From positions 1 to 7,689 of the forward strand of contig JAEYXI010000128.1 of assembly GCA_023428515.1 (NCBI GenBank): a stretch of DNA of 7,689 nucleotides, given 5' to 3'. Positions 1 to 6,236 of this stretch are shown here, piece after piece (position 1 is the first letter of the stretch; each line of letters begins with the position of its first letter). The DNA comes from Pseudomonadota bacterium (lineage in GTDB: Bacteria > Pseudomonadota > Alphaproteobacteria > Rhizobiales > Rhizobiaceae). Below the pieces are notes generated by a model that did not search any database, was not told the origin of the DNA, and worked only from the letters and a program-made list of their open reading frames with translations. Both the position numbers and the translations under genes were made by a program.

Positions 1-339
1 GTGCCTGACGACGCCGACGTCGCCAATGCGCTTGGCGCGGTTGTCGGCCAGGTGCGCGTCTCGGCCGAAGCCACCGTCAGCCAGCCTTCCGAAGGCATCT
101 TCCGCCTCTCCGTCGCCGACGACGCCCCCCGCGACTTCGCCGATGAGGACAAGGCGCTCGCCGAGGCCGAGGCGCGCATCCGCGCCGTCGTCGCCGAACG
201 CGCGCTCGCCGCCGGCACCGACACGGCGGAAATCGACATCGAGCGCGACGTGAAGGCGACCCTCATCGAGGCCCGGCGCATGTTCATCGAAGCGCGGCTG
301 ATCGCCACCGCCTCCGGGAGGCCAAGGATCGCGGAATAG
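1..339 (+). CDS. Hydantoinase/oxoprolinase-family protein, C-terminal fragment
   Basis: The frame is open from the first base and ends at TAG 337-339, so this is the last 112 or so residues of a longer gene; the GTG at base 1 should not be taken as a real start. The stretch VANALGAVVGQV (about residues 8-19), followed by a SEGIFRL strand and an alternating helical tail that ends in EARRMFIEARLIATASGRPRI, matches my recollection of the C-terminal end of HyuA-like N-methylhydantoinase/5-oxoprolinase proteins, which are ATP-dependent cytosolic amidohydrolases with an actin-like ATPase fold. The nucleotide-binding part is outside the window, so substrate cannot be judged. It converges on the adenosine kinase gene with only 3 bp between stops, leaving no room for an intergenic terminator. 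The family call rests on pattern memory; a related actin-fold ATPase is the main alternative. Confidence 0.65.
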   Translation: MPDDADVANALGAVVGQVRVSAEATVSQPSEGIFRLSVADDAPRDFADEDKALAEAEARIRAVVAERALAAGTDTAEIDIERDVKATLIEARRMFIEARLIATASGRPRIAE

Positions 340-342
340 GGG

Positions 343-1335
343 CTAAAGCAGCCCCGCCGCCTGCGCCTCCTGGCGAAGGTTCTGGCGCGGGCGCGGGCCG
401 ATCTGCTGGATCACCAGCCCGGCCGCCAGGGAGCCGAGGTCGCCGCAGTGCTTGAGATCGAGGCCTGCCGTATAACCGTAGAGGAAGCCTGCGGCGTAGA
501 GGTCGCCCGCGCCTGTGGTGTCGACCAGCTCCTTGATCGGCATCGCCTCGATCCACACCGTCTCGTCGCCGCGTACAATGACCGAGCCCTTCTCCGAGCG
601 CGTCACCGCAGCGATCTTGCAGTCCTTCCTGATCGCATCCAGAGCCGTCTCGAAAGATGAGGTCTGGTAGAGCGACTTGATCTCATGGTCGTTGGCGAAG
701 ACGATGTTCACCGTCCCGGACCGCATCAGGTCGAGGAATTCGTCGCGGTACCGGTCGACGCAAAAACTGTCCGACAGCGTCATCGACACTTCGCGCCCGG
801 CCTTGTGCGCGTGCTCCGCCGTCAACCGGATCGCCTCCTTCGCCCGCGGCGGATCCCACAGATAGCCCTCGAAATAGGTGACCTTCGCGCCCGCCGCCTT
901 GTCCGCCTCGACGTCCTCCGGCCCCAGCTCCACGCAGGCGCCGAGATAGGTGTTCATCGAGCGCTCGCCGTCCGGCGTCACGAAAATCATCGAGCGGGCA
1001 GTCGGCGGCTGTCCCATCAGCGGCTTCGTGTCGAAGGCGACACCTTGTGCATGGATGTCGTGCGCGTAGATCCGGCCGAGCTCGTCATTGGCGACCTTGC
1101 CGAAGAAGGCGGCGCGTCCGCCGAGGCTGGCGATGCCGGCCGCCGTATTGCCGGCGCAGCCACCCGACGCTTCCGTCGCCGGTCCCATGCGGCTGTAGAG
1201 CAGGTTGGCGCGCTCGGTGTCGATCAGGTTCATCGCGCCCTTGATGATGTCGTTATCGGTCAGGAAGGCGTCGTCGCATTGCGCGATGATGTCGACGATG
1301 GCGTTGCCAATGCAGAGCACGTCGTAGTCGGTCAT
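343..1335 (-). CDS. Adenosine kinase, PfkB/ribokinase family
   Basis: This 330-residue protein has the usual length and both signatures of PfkB carbohydrate kinases. The N-terminal glycine-rich motif GGCAGNTAAGIASLGG lies at residues 58-73. The C-terminal motif DTTGAGDLYAAGF lies at 272-284, with D278 as the expected catalytic base and GAGD forming the anion hole. A segment IVFANDHEIKSLY (211-223) is typical of the adenosine kinase branch. Known family chemistry is phosphorylation of the ribose 5'-OH of adenosine (purine salvage) in the cytoplasm using ATP; some relatives act on other nucleosides or sugars, so substrate is inferred. ATG at 1335-1333 is chosen because GGAG lies about 6 bases upstream and the protein begins with the standard first strand (DVLCIGNAIVDII). 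It is divergent from the EI24/CysZ-like gene across 161 bp; I found no convincing promoter on this strand. Confidence 0.9.
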   Translation of the reverse strand: MTDYDVLCIGNAIVDIIAQCDDAFLTDNDIIKGAMNLIDTERANLLYSRMGPATEASGGCAGNTAAGIASLGGRAAFFGKVANDELGRIYAHDIHAQGVAFDTKPLMGQPPTARSMIFVTPDGERSMNTYLGACVELGPEDVEADKAAGAKVTYFEGYLWDPPRAKEAIRLTAEHAHKAGREVSMTLSDSFCVDRYRDEFLDLMRSGTVNIVFANDHEIKSLYQTSSFETALDAIRKDCKIAAVTRSEKGSVIVRGDETVWIEAMPIKELVDTTGAGDLYAAGFLYGYTAGLDLKHCGDLGSLAAGLVIQQIGPRPRQNLRQEAQAAGLL

Positions 1336-1441
1336 TCAGGTCTCCGGATGTGCGGGCTGGAGCGAGATGGGTTTGTGGCATGCGCGCCGTGCGCGGGTCT
1401 AGCCGCTACGGTCCGTTTTGGAAACCCGGCGCGCGGCATTC

Positions 1442-1470
1442 TTGTCGCATGCCGCGGCTTCGCTTATCTG
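1442..1470 (+). promoter_or_regulatory. Candidate sigma70-type promoter for the EI24/CysZ-like gene
   Basis: TTGTCG at 1442-1447 (preceded by C, giving the alphaproteobacterial CTTG-type -35) is separated by 17 bp from TATCTG at 1465-1470. It points at the ATG at 1497 and would give a leader of roughly 20 bases containing the GGAAG ribosome-binding site. Neither box is a full match, so this is a plausible rather than proven promoter. Confidence 0.35.
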
Positions 1471-1483
1471 CGAGCCTGGAAAC

Positions 1484-1488
1484 GGAAG
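1484..1488 (+). promoter_or_regulatory. Ribosome binding site deciding the start at 1497
   Basis: GGAAG sits 8 bases before ATG 1497. The frame is open further upstream to an ATG at 1350, but the extra 49 residues are arginine-rich, lack family similarity and would overlap the promoter candidate. The Shine-Dalgarno match supports 1497. Confidence 0.65.
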
Positions 1489-1496
1489 CCTTTGCC

Positions 1497-2225
1497 ATGA
1501 TCCTCGACGCCGCCCGCGCCGCCGCCAGCCAGCTCTTCTCGGCCGAGTTCCGTTCGGTCTTCGCCAAGACCCTCGGCCTGACGCTTCTCGCGCTGGTCGC
1601 GCTGTGGTTCGGGCTGAAGGAATTGTTCGAGTGGCTGGCGCTGCCGTGGCTCGATGCGCTGCTACCCGGCCTTCCGGGCTGGGCGGGATGGCTCGGCTTC
1701 GTCGCCGCCATTATCGCCGGGATCGGCCTGGCGCTCGGCCTTGCCTTGCTCATCGCACCTGTAACGGCGATCGTTGCCGGCCTCTTCCTCGACGACATCG
1801 CCGAAACCGTCGAGCGGGCCGACTATCCGCTCGACCCGCCCGGAAGGGCGGTGCCCGTCGTCCAGTCGATCGTCCTGGCGCTGAAATTCTTCGCCGTGGT
1901 GGTCGCGGGCAACCTTATCGCACTGCTTCTGCTTCTCGTGCCGGGCGTCAACATCGGCGCCTTTTTCGTCGTCAACGGCTATCTGCTCGGCCGCGAGTTC
2001 TTCGAATTCGCCGCGATGCGTTTTCGACCCGAAGCCGAGGCCAAAGCGCTGCGCCGCAAACATGCCGGTACGGTGTTCCTCGCCGGCCTCGTCATAGCCG
2101 GCTTCCTCGCCATCCCGCTGCTTAACCTGCTGACGCCGCTCTTTGCGGCGGCCATGATGGTGCATCTGCACAAGGCGATCGCCGCCGGAGAGAACCGATC
2201 TGCTACGCGTAGGACAGGCGCCTAG
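1497..2225 (+). CDS. EI24/CysZ-like integral membrane protein
   Basis: From ATG 1497 this encodes 242 residues dominated by long hydrophobic segments at about 23-43, 65-98, 122-148 and 192-222, with re-entrant-looking hydrophobic stretches such as LLVPGVNIGAFFVVN (146-160). The pattern NGYLLGREFFEFAAMRF (160-176) is the conserved aromatic/GRE block of the EI24/CysZ family, so it is an inner-membrane protein. CysZ proteins mediate sulfate uptake in Enterobacteria, and rhizobial members are often labelled sulfate transporter family. There are no cysteine-biosynthesis genes in this window to support that role, so function is inferred from the family only. The charged tail (about 223-242) is probably cytoplasmic. 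Its TAG stop interlocks with the stop of the convergent gene in a shared CTAG. Confidence 0.8.
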   Translation: MILDAARAAASQLFSAEFRSVFAKTLGLTLLALVALWFGLKELFEWLALPWLDALLPGLPGWAGWLGFVAAIIAGIGLALGLALLIAPVTAIVAGLFLDDIAETVERADYPLDPPGRAVPVVQSIVLALKFFAVVVAGNLIALLLLLVPGVNIGAFFVVNGYLLGREFFEFAAMRFRPEAEAKALRRKHAGTVFLAGLVIAGFLAIPLLNLLTPLFAAAMMVHLHKAIAAGENRSATRRTGA

Positions 2226-3034
2226 CCGTCTTCCTTCTTGAGGAATAGCGCTTGCGCCCGCGAAAAGGCCATGCCGGCGCGCGCGAAGCCGAAAGTCCCG
2301 TCGCGCAGCATCTCGCGCGAGGCGTTCTCGATCATGCCGTAGGCGAAGGTTGTCAGCTTGGAGCCCAGCGAGATGCGTCGTGCGCCGGCTTCGGTCAGCG
2401 CTCCGACAGTCAGCGCCGGCACGGCGAGAACGTTTACGGGCTTGGAGAGCGACGAGCAGATCGTCTTCACCGTCTCTATGTCGGTGATGCCTGGCGCGTA
2501 AAGCACATCGGCCCCCGCCACCTCGAAGGCCTGCAGCCGCCTGATCGTGTCATCGAGGTCCGGGCGATCCCACAAAAAATTCTCGGCACGTGCGGTGAAC
2601 ACGAAATCGCGCTTCAGCGCGCGGGCGGCATCGGCAGCGGCGGCGACCCGCTCGACCGCGAGCTTGAAATCATAGATGGGGTTCCTCGGATCGCCGGTAT
2701 GATCCTCGATAGAACAGCCGGCAAGCCCCGCCGCTTCGGCAGCAAAGATCGTCTCGGCGGCGCTTTCGGGGTTGTCGCCCTTGCCGCGCTCCAGGTCGGC
2801 CGAAACAGGCAGTTCGGTCGCCGCGACGATCTCGCGGCAATGCTGGATCATCGTATCGAAGGGGATGCCGCCATCAGGCAGACCGCGCGAGAAGGCGAAG
2901 CCGGCGCTGGTCGTGGCCAATGCCTTGAAGCCGCAAGACGCCAGCAGCTTGGCTGTCCCGATATCCCAGGGGTTCGGCAAGATGAATGGCGCATCGCCAT
3001 AGTGGAGATCGCGAAAGATCTTGCCCTTGTCCAT
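2222..3034 (-). CDS. Isocitrate lyase/PEP mutase superfamily enzyme
   Basis: This 270-residue protein has the TIM-barrel motifs of the PEP mutase/isocitrate lyase superfamily. They are NPWDIGTAKLLASCGFKALATTSAGFAFS (residues 21-49, split as NPWD and TTSAGFAFS), the metal-site strand VSADLERG (77-84), GCSIEDHTGDP (106-116) and the FTARAENF strand (146-153). The superfamily makes or breaks C-C or P-C bonds in 2-oxo-acid substrates using Mg2+. The KKCGH active-site loop of true isocitrate and methylisocitrate lyases is absent: the gating loop reads EDHTGDPRNPIYDF. I therefore do not call it a lyase of the glyoxylate or methylcitrate cycle. No phosphonate genes flank it, so the substrate is unknown. 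It is a cytosolic, stand-alone gene. The ATG at 3034-3032 has only a weak GAGCGA-type ribosome site, but the next conserved block begins about 20 residues later, which supports this start. Confidence 0.85.
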   Translation of the reverse strand: MDKGKIFRDLHYGDAPFILPNPWDIGTAKLLASCGFKALATTSAGFAFSRGLPDGGIPFDTMIQHCREIVAATELPVSADLERGKGDNPESAAETIFAAEAAGLAGCSIEDHTGDPRNPIYDFKLAVERVAAAADAARALKRDFVFTARAENFLWDRPDLDDTIRRLQAFEVAGADVLYAPGITDIETVKTICSSLSKPVNVLAVPALTVGALTEAGARRISLGSKLTTFAYGMIENASREMLRDGTFGFARAGMAFSRAQALFLKKEDG

Positions 3035-3091
3035 GTCGGTCGCTCAACAGTATCTGAAGCGCCGGGCATGCTCCCGTCCCGTCGCGCGACA

Positions 3092-3120
3092 ATTCTAGTC
3101 GCTCGAAAGCGCCGCTGCAA
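3092..3120 (-). promoter_or_regulatory. Candidate promoter for the PEP-mutase-like gene
   Basis: On the minus strand TTGCAG (3120-3115) is followed after 17 bp by TAGAAT (3097-3092), a 5/6 match to the -10 consensus. It would give a leader of about 50 bases before ATG 3034. The -10 lies inside an inverted repeat, GCGAC (3086-3090) and GTCGC (3098-3102) around a 7-bp centre, which could be a repressor site. The -35 match is only partial. Confidence 0.4.
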
Positions 3121-3152
3121 ATCCGTCATCGCAAAGGGTGAACGATCGGTTC

Positions 3153-3626
3153 TCAGCCCGTGCCGGTGGAGCCGAATCCGCCCGAGCCGCGGCAGGTCGT
3201 GCCGGAGAGGCTGCGCTCCTCGATCTTGGCGCGCGTCACCTCGGCAAATACGATCTGGGCGATGCGCATGTGGCGGGTTACTTCGAAGTCGTCGTTGCCG
3301 AGATTGACGAGCAGCACCTTCACTTCGCCGCGATAGTCGCTGTCGATGGTGCCCGGCGTTTTCAGGCAGGTGATGCCGTATTTCAGAGCAAGGCCGGAGC
3401 GCGGGCGCACCTGGCCTTCGAAGCCGTCGGGAATCTCCATGACGAGCCCGGTCGGCACCAGTGCGCGGCGGCCGGGCAGGAGCATCAGCGGGCGGTCTTC
3501 CGGCACGGCGGCGCGCAGATCCATTCCGGCGGCCCCAGCGGTTTCGTAGGAAGGCAGCGCGAGACCTTCCGCATGCGGCAGGCGCACGATGCCGATGACA
3601 GGAGATGTGTCGGAGACGAGCTTCAT
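3153..3626 (-). CDS. dut: dUTP pyrophosphatase (dUTPase)
   Basis: This 157-residue protein carries all five motifs of trimeric dUTPases in order. Motif 1 is AGMDLRAA (33-40), motif 2 RPRSGLALK (74-82), motif 3 [13 protein letters not shown] (92-104) with catalytic D95, motif 4 [10 protein letters not shown] (121-130), and motif 5 [10 protein letters not shown] (146-155), the glycine-rich flap that closes over the nucleotide. The enzyme hydrolyses dUTP to dUMP and pyrophosphate with Mg2+, keeping uracil out of DNA and supplying dUMP to thymidylate synthase. Length is normal for bacterial dUTPases, and nothing is missing. The ATG at 3626-3624 leaves about 22 residues before the first conserved strand ([15 protein letters not shown]), as usual. 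An AGGGA lies about 11 bases upstream, a little far for an ideal ribosome site. It is a single gene here, with its own promoter candidate. Confidence 0.97.
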   Translation of the reverse strand: MKLVSDTSPVIGIVRLPHAEGLALPSYETAGAAGMDLRAAVPEDRPLMLLPGRRALVPTGLVMEIPDGFEGQVRPRSGLALKYGITCLKTPGTIDSDYRGEVKVLLVNLGNDDFEVTRHMRIAQIVFAEVTRAKIEERSLSGTTCRGSGGFGSTGTG

Positions 3627-3658
3627 GGACTCAAGCGTCCCTGTGAGGCGGAGTGTTC

Positions 3659-3687
3659 CCTATCGGGCTTCGCCGCCGTCCGGTCAA
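3659..3687 (-). promoter_or_regulatory. Candidate promoter for dut
   Basis: On the minus strand TTGACC (3687-3682), a 5/6 match to the -35 consensus, is followed after 17 bp by GATAGG (3664-3659), a weak -10. It lies in the 91-bp gap between the Lrp-type gene and dut, and would give dut independent transcription with a leader of about 25-30 bases. Confidence 0.35.
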
Positions 3688-3717
3688 TTCGCCGTGCGGG
3701 TTCTCAACGATATTCTT

Positions 3718-4188
3718 TCAGCGTAGTTCCACCGGCACGACCGTCGTCTCCTTGATCTCCTCCATGACGAAGGACGCGGAAACGTCGGACAGCGGCACCT
3801 TGGCGATCAGACGCTGGTAGAGCCGGTCGTAGGCCTTCACATCGGAAACGCGCGCGCGCAGGACGTAGTCCAGATCGCCAGACATGCGATAGACGCCAGT
3901 GATCTCAGGGAAGGAAACGACGGCGCTGCGAAACTTCGCCAGCCAGTCCGGGTCATGGTGGGAGGTGCGGATGATGATGAAGACGGAAAGACCGAGCCCG
4001 AGCTTCTCCGCGTCGACCAGCGCGACACGCCCGGTGATGAAGCCGTCGTCCTCGAGCCGCCGCAGCCGTCGCCAACAGGCATTGCGCGACAGGCTTATGC
4101 GCTCGGAGAGCTGATCGACGGAGAGAGTCGCGTCCCGCTGCAGCTCGGCCAGGATTTTTCGATCAAGTTCATCAATTTCGAGCTTCAT
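3718..4188 (-). CDS. Lrp/AsnC family transcriptional regulator
   Basis: From ATG 4188-4186 the product is 156 residues, the usual length for the family. An N-terminal winged helix-turn-helix spans about residues 5-55, beginning IDELDRKILAELQRDA, with the recognition part ISLSRNACWRRLRRLEDDGFI at 31-51. A C-terminal RAM ligand-binding domain covers about 66-145, including the GVYRMSGDLDYVLRARVSD strand-turn-strand. Members form dimers and octamers and sense amino acids or related small molecules. The frame is open upstream to ATGs at 4218 and 4251, but 4188 puts the conserved DELDRKIL five residues in, as in typical members, and places both inverted repeats upstream of the gene. No clear Shine-Dalgarno precedes any of the three. 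It is divergent from the DUF6356 gene and upstream of dut on the same strand. The effector and main regulon are unknown; autoregulation is inferred. Confidence 0.9.
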   Translation of the reverse strand: MKLEIDELDRKILAELQRDATLSVDQLSERISLSRNACWRRLRRLEDDGFITGRVALVDAEKLGLGLSVFIIIRTSHHDPDWLAKFRSAVVSFPEITGVYRMSGDLDYVLRARVSDVKAYDRLYQRLIAKVPLSDVSASFVMEEIKETTVVPVELR

Positions 4189-4189
4189 C

Positions 4190-4207
4190 TTGGGATGAAT
4201 GTCCCAA
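4190..4207. promoter_or_regulatory. Inverted repeat TTGGGA-N6-TCCCAA, probable Lrp-type operator
   Basis: TTGGGA (4190-4195) and TCCCAA (4202-4207) are perfect 6-bp arms around tgaatg. The repeat ends one base upstream of the Lrp-type start codon, where a bound regulator would block its own transcription or translation start. A second copy lies 43 bp away. Confidence 0.5.
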
Positions 4208-4232
4208 ATATCTTCCATACTCAAGGACAAAT

Positions 4233-4250
4233 TGGGACCGATCAGTCCCA
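4233..4250. promoter_or_regulatory. Second inverted repeat TGGGAC-N6-GTCCCA, probable Lrp-type operator
   Basis: TGGGAC (4233-4238) and GTCCCA (4245-4250) are perfect 6-bp arms around cgatca. Its centre is 43 bp from the centre of the repeat at 4190-4207, about four helical turns, so both faces would line up for a multimeric Lrp-type protein. It sits in the divergent interval, 46 bp before the DUF6356 start. Confidence 0.5.
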
Positions 4251-4281
4251 TTCGTGCCGCATCATCGGGGAATTCGGCACC

Positions 4282-4287
4282 AGGGGA
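4282..4287 (+). promoter_or_regulatory. Ribosome binding site deciding the start at 4296
   Basis: AGGGGA lies 8 bases before ATG 4296. The frame is open back to an ATG at 4254, but those 14 residues have no family counterpart and have no comparable ribosome site. Confidence 0.7.
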
Positions 4288-4295
4288 ACACTGCC

Positions 4296-4535
4296 ATGAC
4301 CCTCTCGAAACTGTTCACGGACCACCCCGCTTCGGTCAACGAAACCTATTTCGGCCACATGGCCTTCGCCGCCTGGTTCGCTTCCAGACTATTCATGGCC
4401 GGCGGCGCGGCGCTCATCCATGCAGTCCTGCCCTTCATGTTCGAGACCACGGCAAGCAGGATCGTGCGCGAACTCTACGAGCGCACGGCCAAGCGGGCGG
4501 CCCATCCGATCTCGCCGGAGAAGGTCACCGCATAA
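4296..4535 (+). CDS. DUF6356 family small protein
   Basis: This 79-residue protein begins MTLSKLFTDHPASVNETYFGHM, which I recognise as the conserved opening of DUF6356 proteins (HP-SV-E-Y--H-). A hydrophobic segment follows at about 21-48 (AFAAWFAS, LFMAGGAALIHAVLPFMF), and then a basic amphipathic stretch, ETTASRIVRELYERTAKRA. The hydrophobic region and the HALLPF-like block suggest a single membrane-associated helix, or a helical hairpin, with a cytoplasmic basic tail. No biochemical function is known to me. It is divergent from the Lrp-type gene and separated from the AlkC-like gene by 88 bp, so control by the Lrp-type protein is possible. Cotranscription with the glycosylase gene is uncertain because hairpins lie in the gap. 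Confidence 0.8.
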   Translation: MTLSKLFTDHPASVNETYFGHMAFAAWFASRLFMAGGAALIHAVLPFMFETTASRIVRELYERTAKRAAHPISPEKVTA

Positions 4536-4536
4536 C

Positions 4537-4550
4537 CGGCATATTTGCCG
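4537..4550 (+). terminator. Small hairpin after the DUF6356 gene
   Basis: CGGCA (4537-4541) and TGCCG (4546-4550) form a perfect 5-bp stem with a TATT loop directly after the stop codon. There is no T run behind it (TTGATGG follows), so it would be at best a weak terminator or a 3'-end-protecting hairpin. Confidence 0.25.
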
Positions 4551-4567
4551 TTGATGGTCGAACCCTC

Positions 4568-4584
4568 CTGACAGTCATTGTCAG
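4568..4584. promoter_or_regulatory. Palindrome CTGACA-N5-TGTCAG upstream of the AlkC-like gene
   Basis: CTGACA (4568-4573) and TGTCAG (4579-4584) are perfect 6-bp arms around GTCAT, 40 bp before the AlkC-like start. The TGACA/TGTCA symmetry is of the kind bound by many TetR-type dimers, though no such regulator gene is in the window. The left arm also resembles a -35 box (CTGACA), with a poor -10 candidate around 4592-4597, so a bound protein could occlude RNA polymerase. The alternative is a weak transcription-terminating hairpin for the preceding gene. Confidence 0.4.
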
Positions 4585-4623
4585 CAGGAACGTGTAGCTT
4601 CGCCCAAATAGGACGAGGCAACG

Positions 4624-5724
4624 ATGGCAGATTCGGCAGAAGGCGCTCCGGCGCTGAAGGAAATCTTCAACCGCGATCGTCTCCGGCATTTCGCGCGGGA
4701 GACCGAAGCGGTCTGGCCGGATTTCGACAACAAGCGTTTCATGAAGCTTGCAACAGCCGGGCTCGACGAACTCGGCATCATGCAGCGCATGCGCCAGACG
4801 GCCGTCAGCCTGCACGAGACGCTGCCAGACGATTTTCGCAAGGCGCTGCCGATCCTGAAAAAACTGGCGCCGCGCATCGGCCACGGTTTCGCATCAATCA
4901 CGCTTTCCGAGTTCGTCGCGCTTTACGGCCTCAGGCATTTCGACCTGTCGCTCGACGCGCTGAAATTCTTTACGCGCTTCGGCTCCTCGGAATTCGCGAT
5001 CAGGCATTTTCTAACTGCCGATTTCGACCGTGCGATCTCTGCAATATATCGCTGGACGGAGGACGAGAACGAGCATGTGCGCCGTCTCTCCAGCGAAGGC
5101 TCGCGCCCCCGCCTGCCCTGGTCGTTCCAGCTCAAGAACCTGATCGCCGACCCCGCACCCACCGCGCCGATCCTCGAAGCGCTGAAGGCCGATCAAAGCC
5201 TGTATGTGAGGAAGTCCGTCGCCAATCACCTGAACGACATCGGCAAGGATCATCCCGACCTGCTGGTCGAGCGGGTGTCCGGCTGGGATCTCTCCGACAA
5301 GCACACGGCCTGGATCGCGCGCCATGCCTTGAGGACGCTGATCAAGAAGGGCGACGCCCGCGCGCTTGCACTGATCGGGACGACCGGCAAGGCGGAGGTC
5401 CGCGTTGAAACCTTTGCGGTAGAACCGGGGAAAATAAGGCTCGGCGAGCGCATCACGACCAGGGCAAGGCTCGCCTCAACCTCGAAGGCTCCGCAGCGGC
5501 TCGTCATCGACTACGCCGTGCATTACCCCAAGAAGAACGGCATCTCGCGAAAAGTGTTCAAGCTGAAGGAAACCGAGCTGCTTCCGAACGCCGACTGCGA
5601 GCTGGCGATCAGCCAGACTGTAAAGGACTTCACCACGCGCAAGCACAATGCCGGCTTCCACCGCGTCGAGCTGATGGTCAACGGCGAGGTGCTGGCCGAG
5701 AGTGGCTTCGAGCTGGCGGTCTGA
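4624..5724 (+). CDS. AlkC-like DNA alkylation repair glycosylase with Ig-like C-terminal domain
   Basis: This 366-residue protein belongs to the AlkC/AlkD (DNA_alkylation) HEAT-repeat superfamily. Residues 1-255 are alpha-helical repeats that include HVRRLSSEGSRPRLPW (151-166) and SLYVRKSVANHLNDIGKDHPD (192-212), the two most conserved blocks, whose Arg and Trp residues contact the DNA backbone in relatives. Known members excise positively charged alkylated bases such as 3-methyladenine and 3-methylcytosine without flipping them out. From about 258 the sequence changes to beta strands (VETFAVEPGKIRLGERI, RLVIDYAVHYPKKNG, FHRVELMVNGEVLAESGFEL), consistent with the Ig-like domain carried by one AlkC subgroup. 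ATG 4624 has GAGG five bases upstream. The N-terminus (MADSAEGAPALKEIFNRDRL) fits the family. Nothing appears broken. A degenerate copy of its 3' end lies about 0.95 kb downstream. Confidence 0.88.
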   Translation: MADSAEGAPALKEIFNRDRLRHFARETEAVWPDFDNKRFMKLATAGLDELGIMQRMRQTAVSLHETLPDDFRKALPILKKLAPRIGHGFASITLSEFVALYGLRHFDLSLDALKFFTRFGSSEFAIRHFLTADFDRAISAIYRWTEDENEHVRRLSSEGSRPRLPWSFQLKNLIADPAPTAPILEALKADQSLYVRKSVANHLNDIGKDHPDLLVERVSGWDLSDKHTAWIARHALRTLIKKGDARALALIGTTGKAEVRVETFAVEPGKIRLGERITTRARLASTSKAPQRLVIDYAVHYPKKNGISRKVFKLKETELLPNADCELAISQTVKDFTTRKHNAGFHRVELMVNGEVLAESGFELAV

Positions 5725-5731
5725 TACTTCC

Positions 5732-5744
5732 CCGGTTTGACCGG
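5732..5744. terminator. Short hairpin between convergent stops
   Basis: CCGGT (5732-5736) and ACCGG (5740-5744) form a perfect 5-bp stem with a TTG loop in the 26-bp gap between the AlkC-like and SRPBCC stops. A T run is missing on either side, so it may be a weak two-way terminator or only an incidental hairpin. Confidence 0.3.
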
Positions 5745-5750
5745 CAACCA

Positions 5751-6236
5751 TCACGCCTGACGGCCAAACAAATCGGCGTACCGCTGCAAGTAAAGAGGCC
5801 AGCCGTGATCGCCCGCGACGCCATCGCGCACGCCTTCCCAGCCGAGGCCGTGGCGCTCCAGTTTCCGATGCTCTAGCTCGACACGAGTCCGGTTCGCCGT
5901 CTCGGCAATGAACCGCACCTCCCACTCGCTGGCCTTCTCGGGATCGGTCTCGACCTGCCAGCGCGGACCGATGTCCCAGCTGAGCAGCACGCGCTCGGGC
6001 GGCTCGTAGGCCAAAACGCGTGCCCAGCGGCACTCGCTGCCGTCGACGCCCCGGTCGTAGATATGACCGCCGACCCTCGGCTCGAACACAGTCTCCGCGA
6101 TCGGGACGCCAAGCATATTATGCTCGCGGGGTTTGAAGCTGCCGAAGTCCTCGGTGAAGACCTTGAAGGCGCGCTCGATCGGCGCTTCGACCACAACGGA
6201 TTGCTTCACGGATGCGATTGGTACACGTGTATTCAT
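5751..6236 (-). CDS. SRPBCC (AHSA1-like) domain protein paired with ArsR regulator
   Basis: This 161-residue single-domain protein has the START/Bet v 1-like (SRPBCC) fold pattern of AHSA1-type proteins. It opens with the strand KQSVVVEAPIERAFKVFTEDFGSF (11-34) and continues with GGHIYDRGVDGSECRWARVLAYEPPERVLLSWDI (56-89, strands with the usual turn), WEVRFIAE (105-112) and RVELEHRKLERHG (118-130). The C-terminal amphipathic helix contains GWPLYLQRYADLF. Such proteins form a hydrophobic pocket for a lipid-like or other small ligand, and no catalytic residue is evident. Its ATG overlaps the arsR stop (ATGA, 6236-6233), so the two are translationally coupled and the function is probably a response to whatever the ArsR protein senses. 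The role and ligand are unknown. It converges on the AlkC-like gene. Confidence 0.88.
   Translation of the reverse strand: MNTRVPIASVKQSVVVEAPIERAFKVFTEDFGSFKPREHNMLGVPIAETVFEPRVGGHIYDRGVDGSECRWARVLAYEPPERVLLSWDIGPRWQVETDPEKASEWEVRFIAETANRTRVELEHRKLERHGLGWEGVRDGVAGDHGWPLYLQRYADLFGRQA

Noticed and set aside
1350..1496. N-terminal extension of the EI24/CysZ-like protein
   Set aside because: There is no family similarity and it is arginine-rich; a good ribosome site precedes ATG 1497, and a promoter candidate lies inside the extension.
685..1500. Long open frame (271 codons) antisense to the adenosine kinase
   Set aside because: It lies opposite a clear PfkB gene, has an arginine-rich, family-free translation, and long antisense frames are expected at this GC content.
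2252..3307. Open frame of 351 codons antisense to the PEP-mutase-like gene and into dut
   Set aside because: It spans two genes with clear motifs on the other strand and shows no domain or ribosome site.
4189..4251. N-terminal extension of the Lrp-type protein to ATG 4218 or 4251
   Set aside because: The family normally starts a few residues before DELDRKIL, and the extension would put both operator-like repeats inside the coding sequence. The start is not fully certain.
5476..6033. Open frame (185 codons, minus) across the AlkC-like and SRPBCC junction
   Set aside because: It overlaps both real genes in another frame and has a composition typical of shadow frames.
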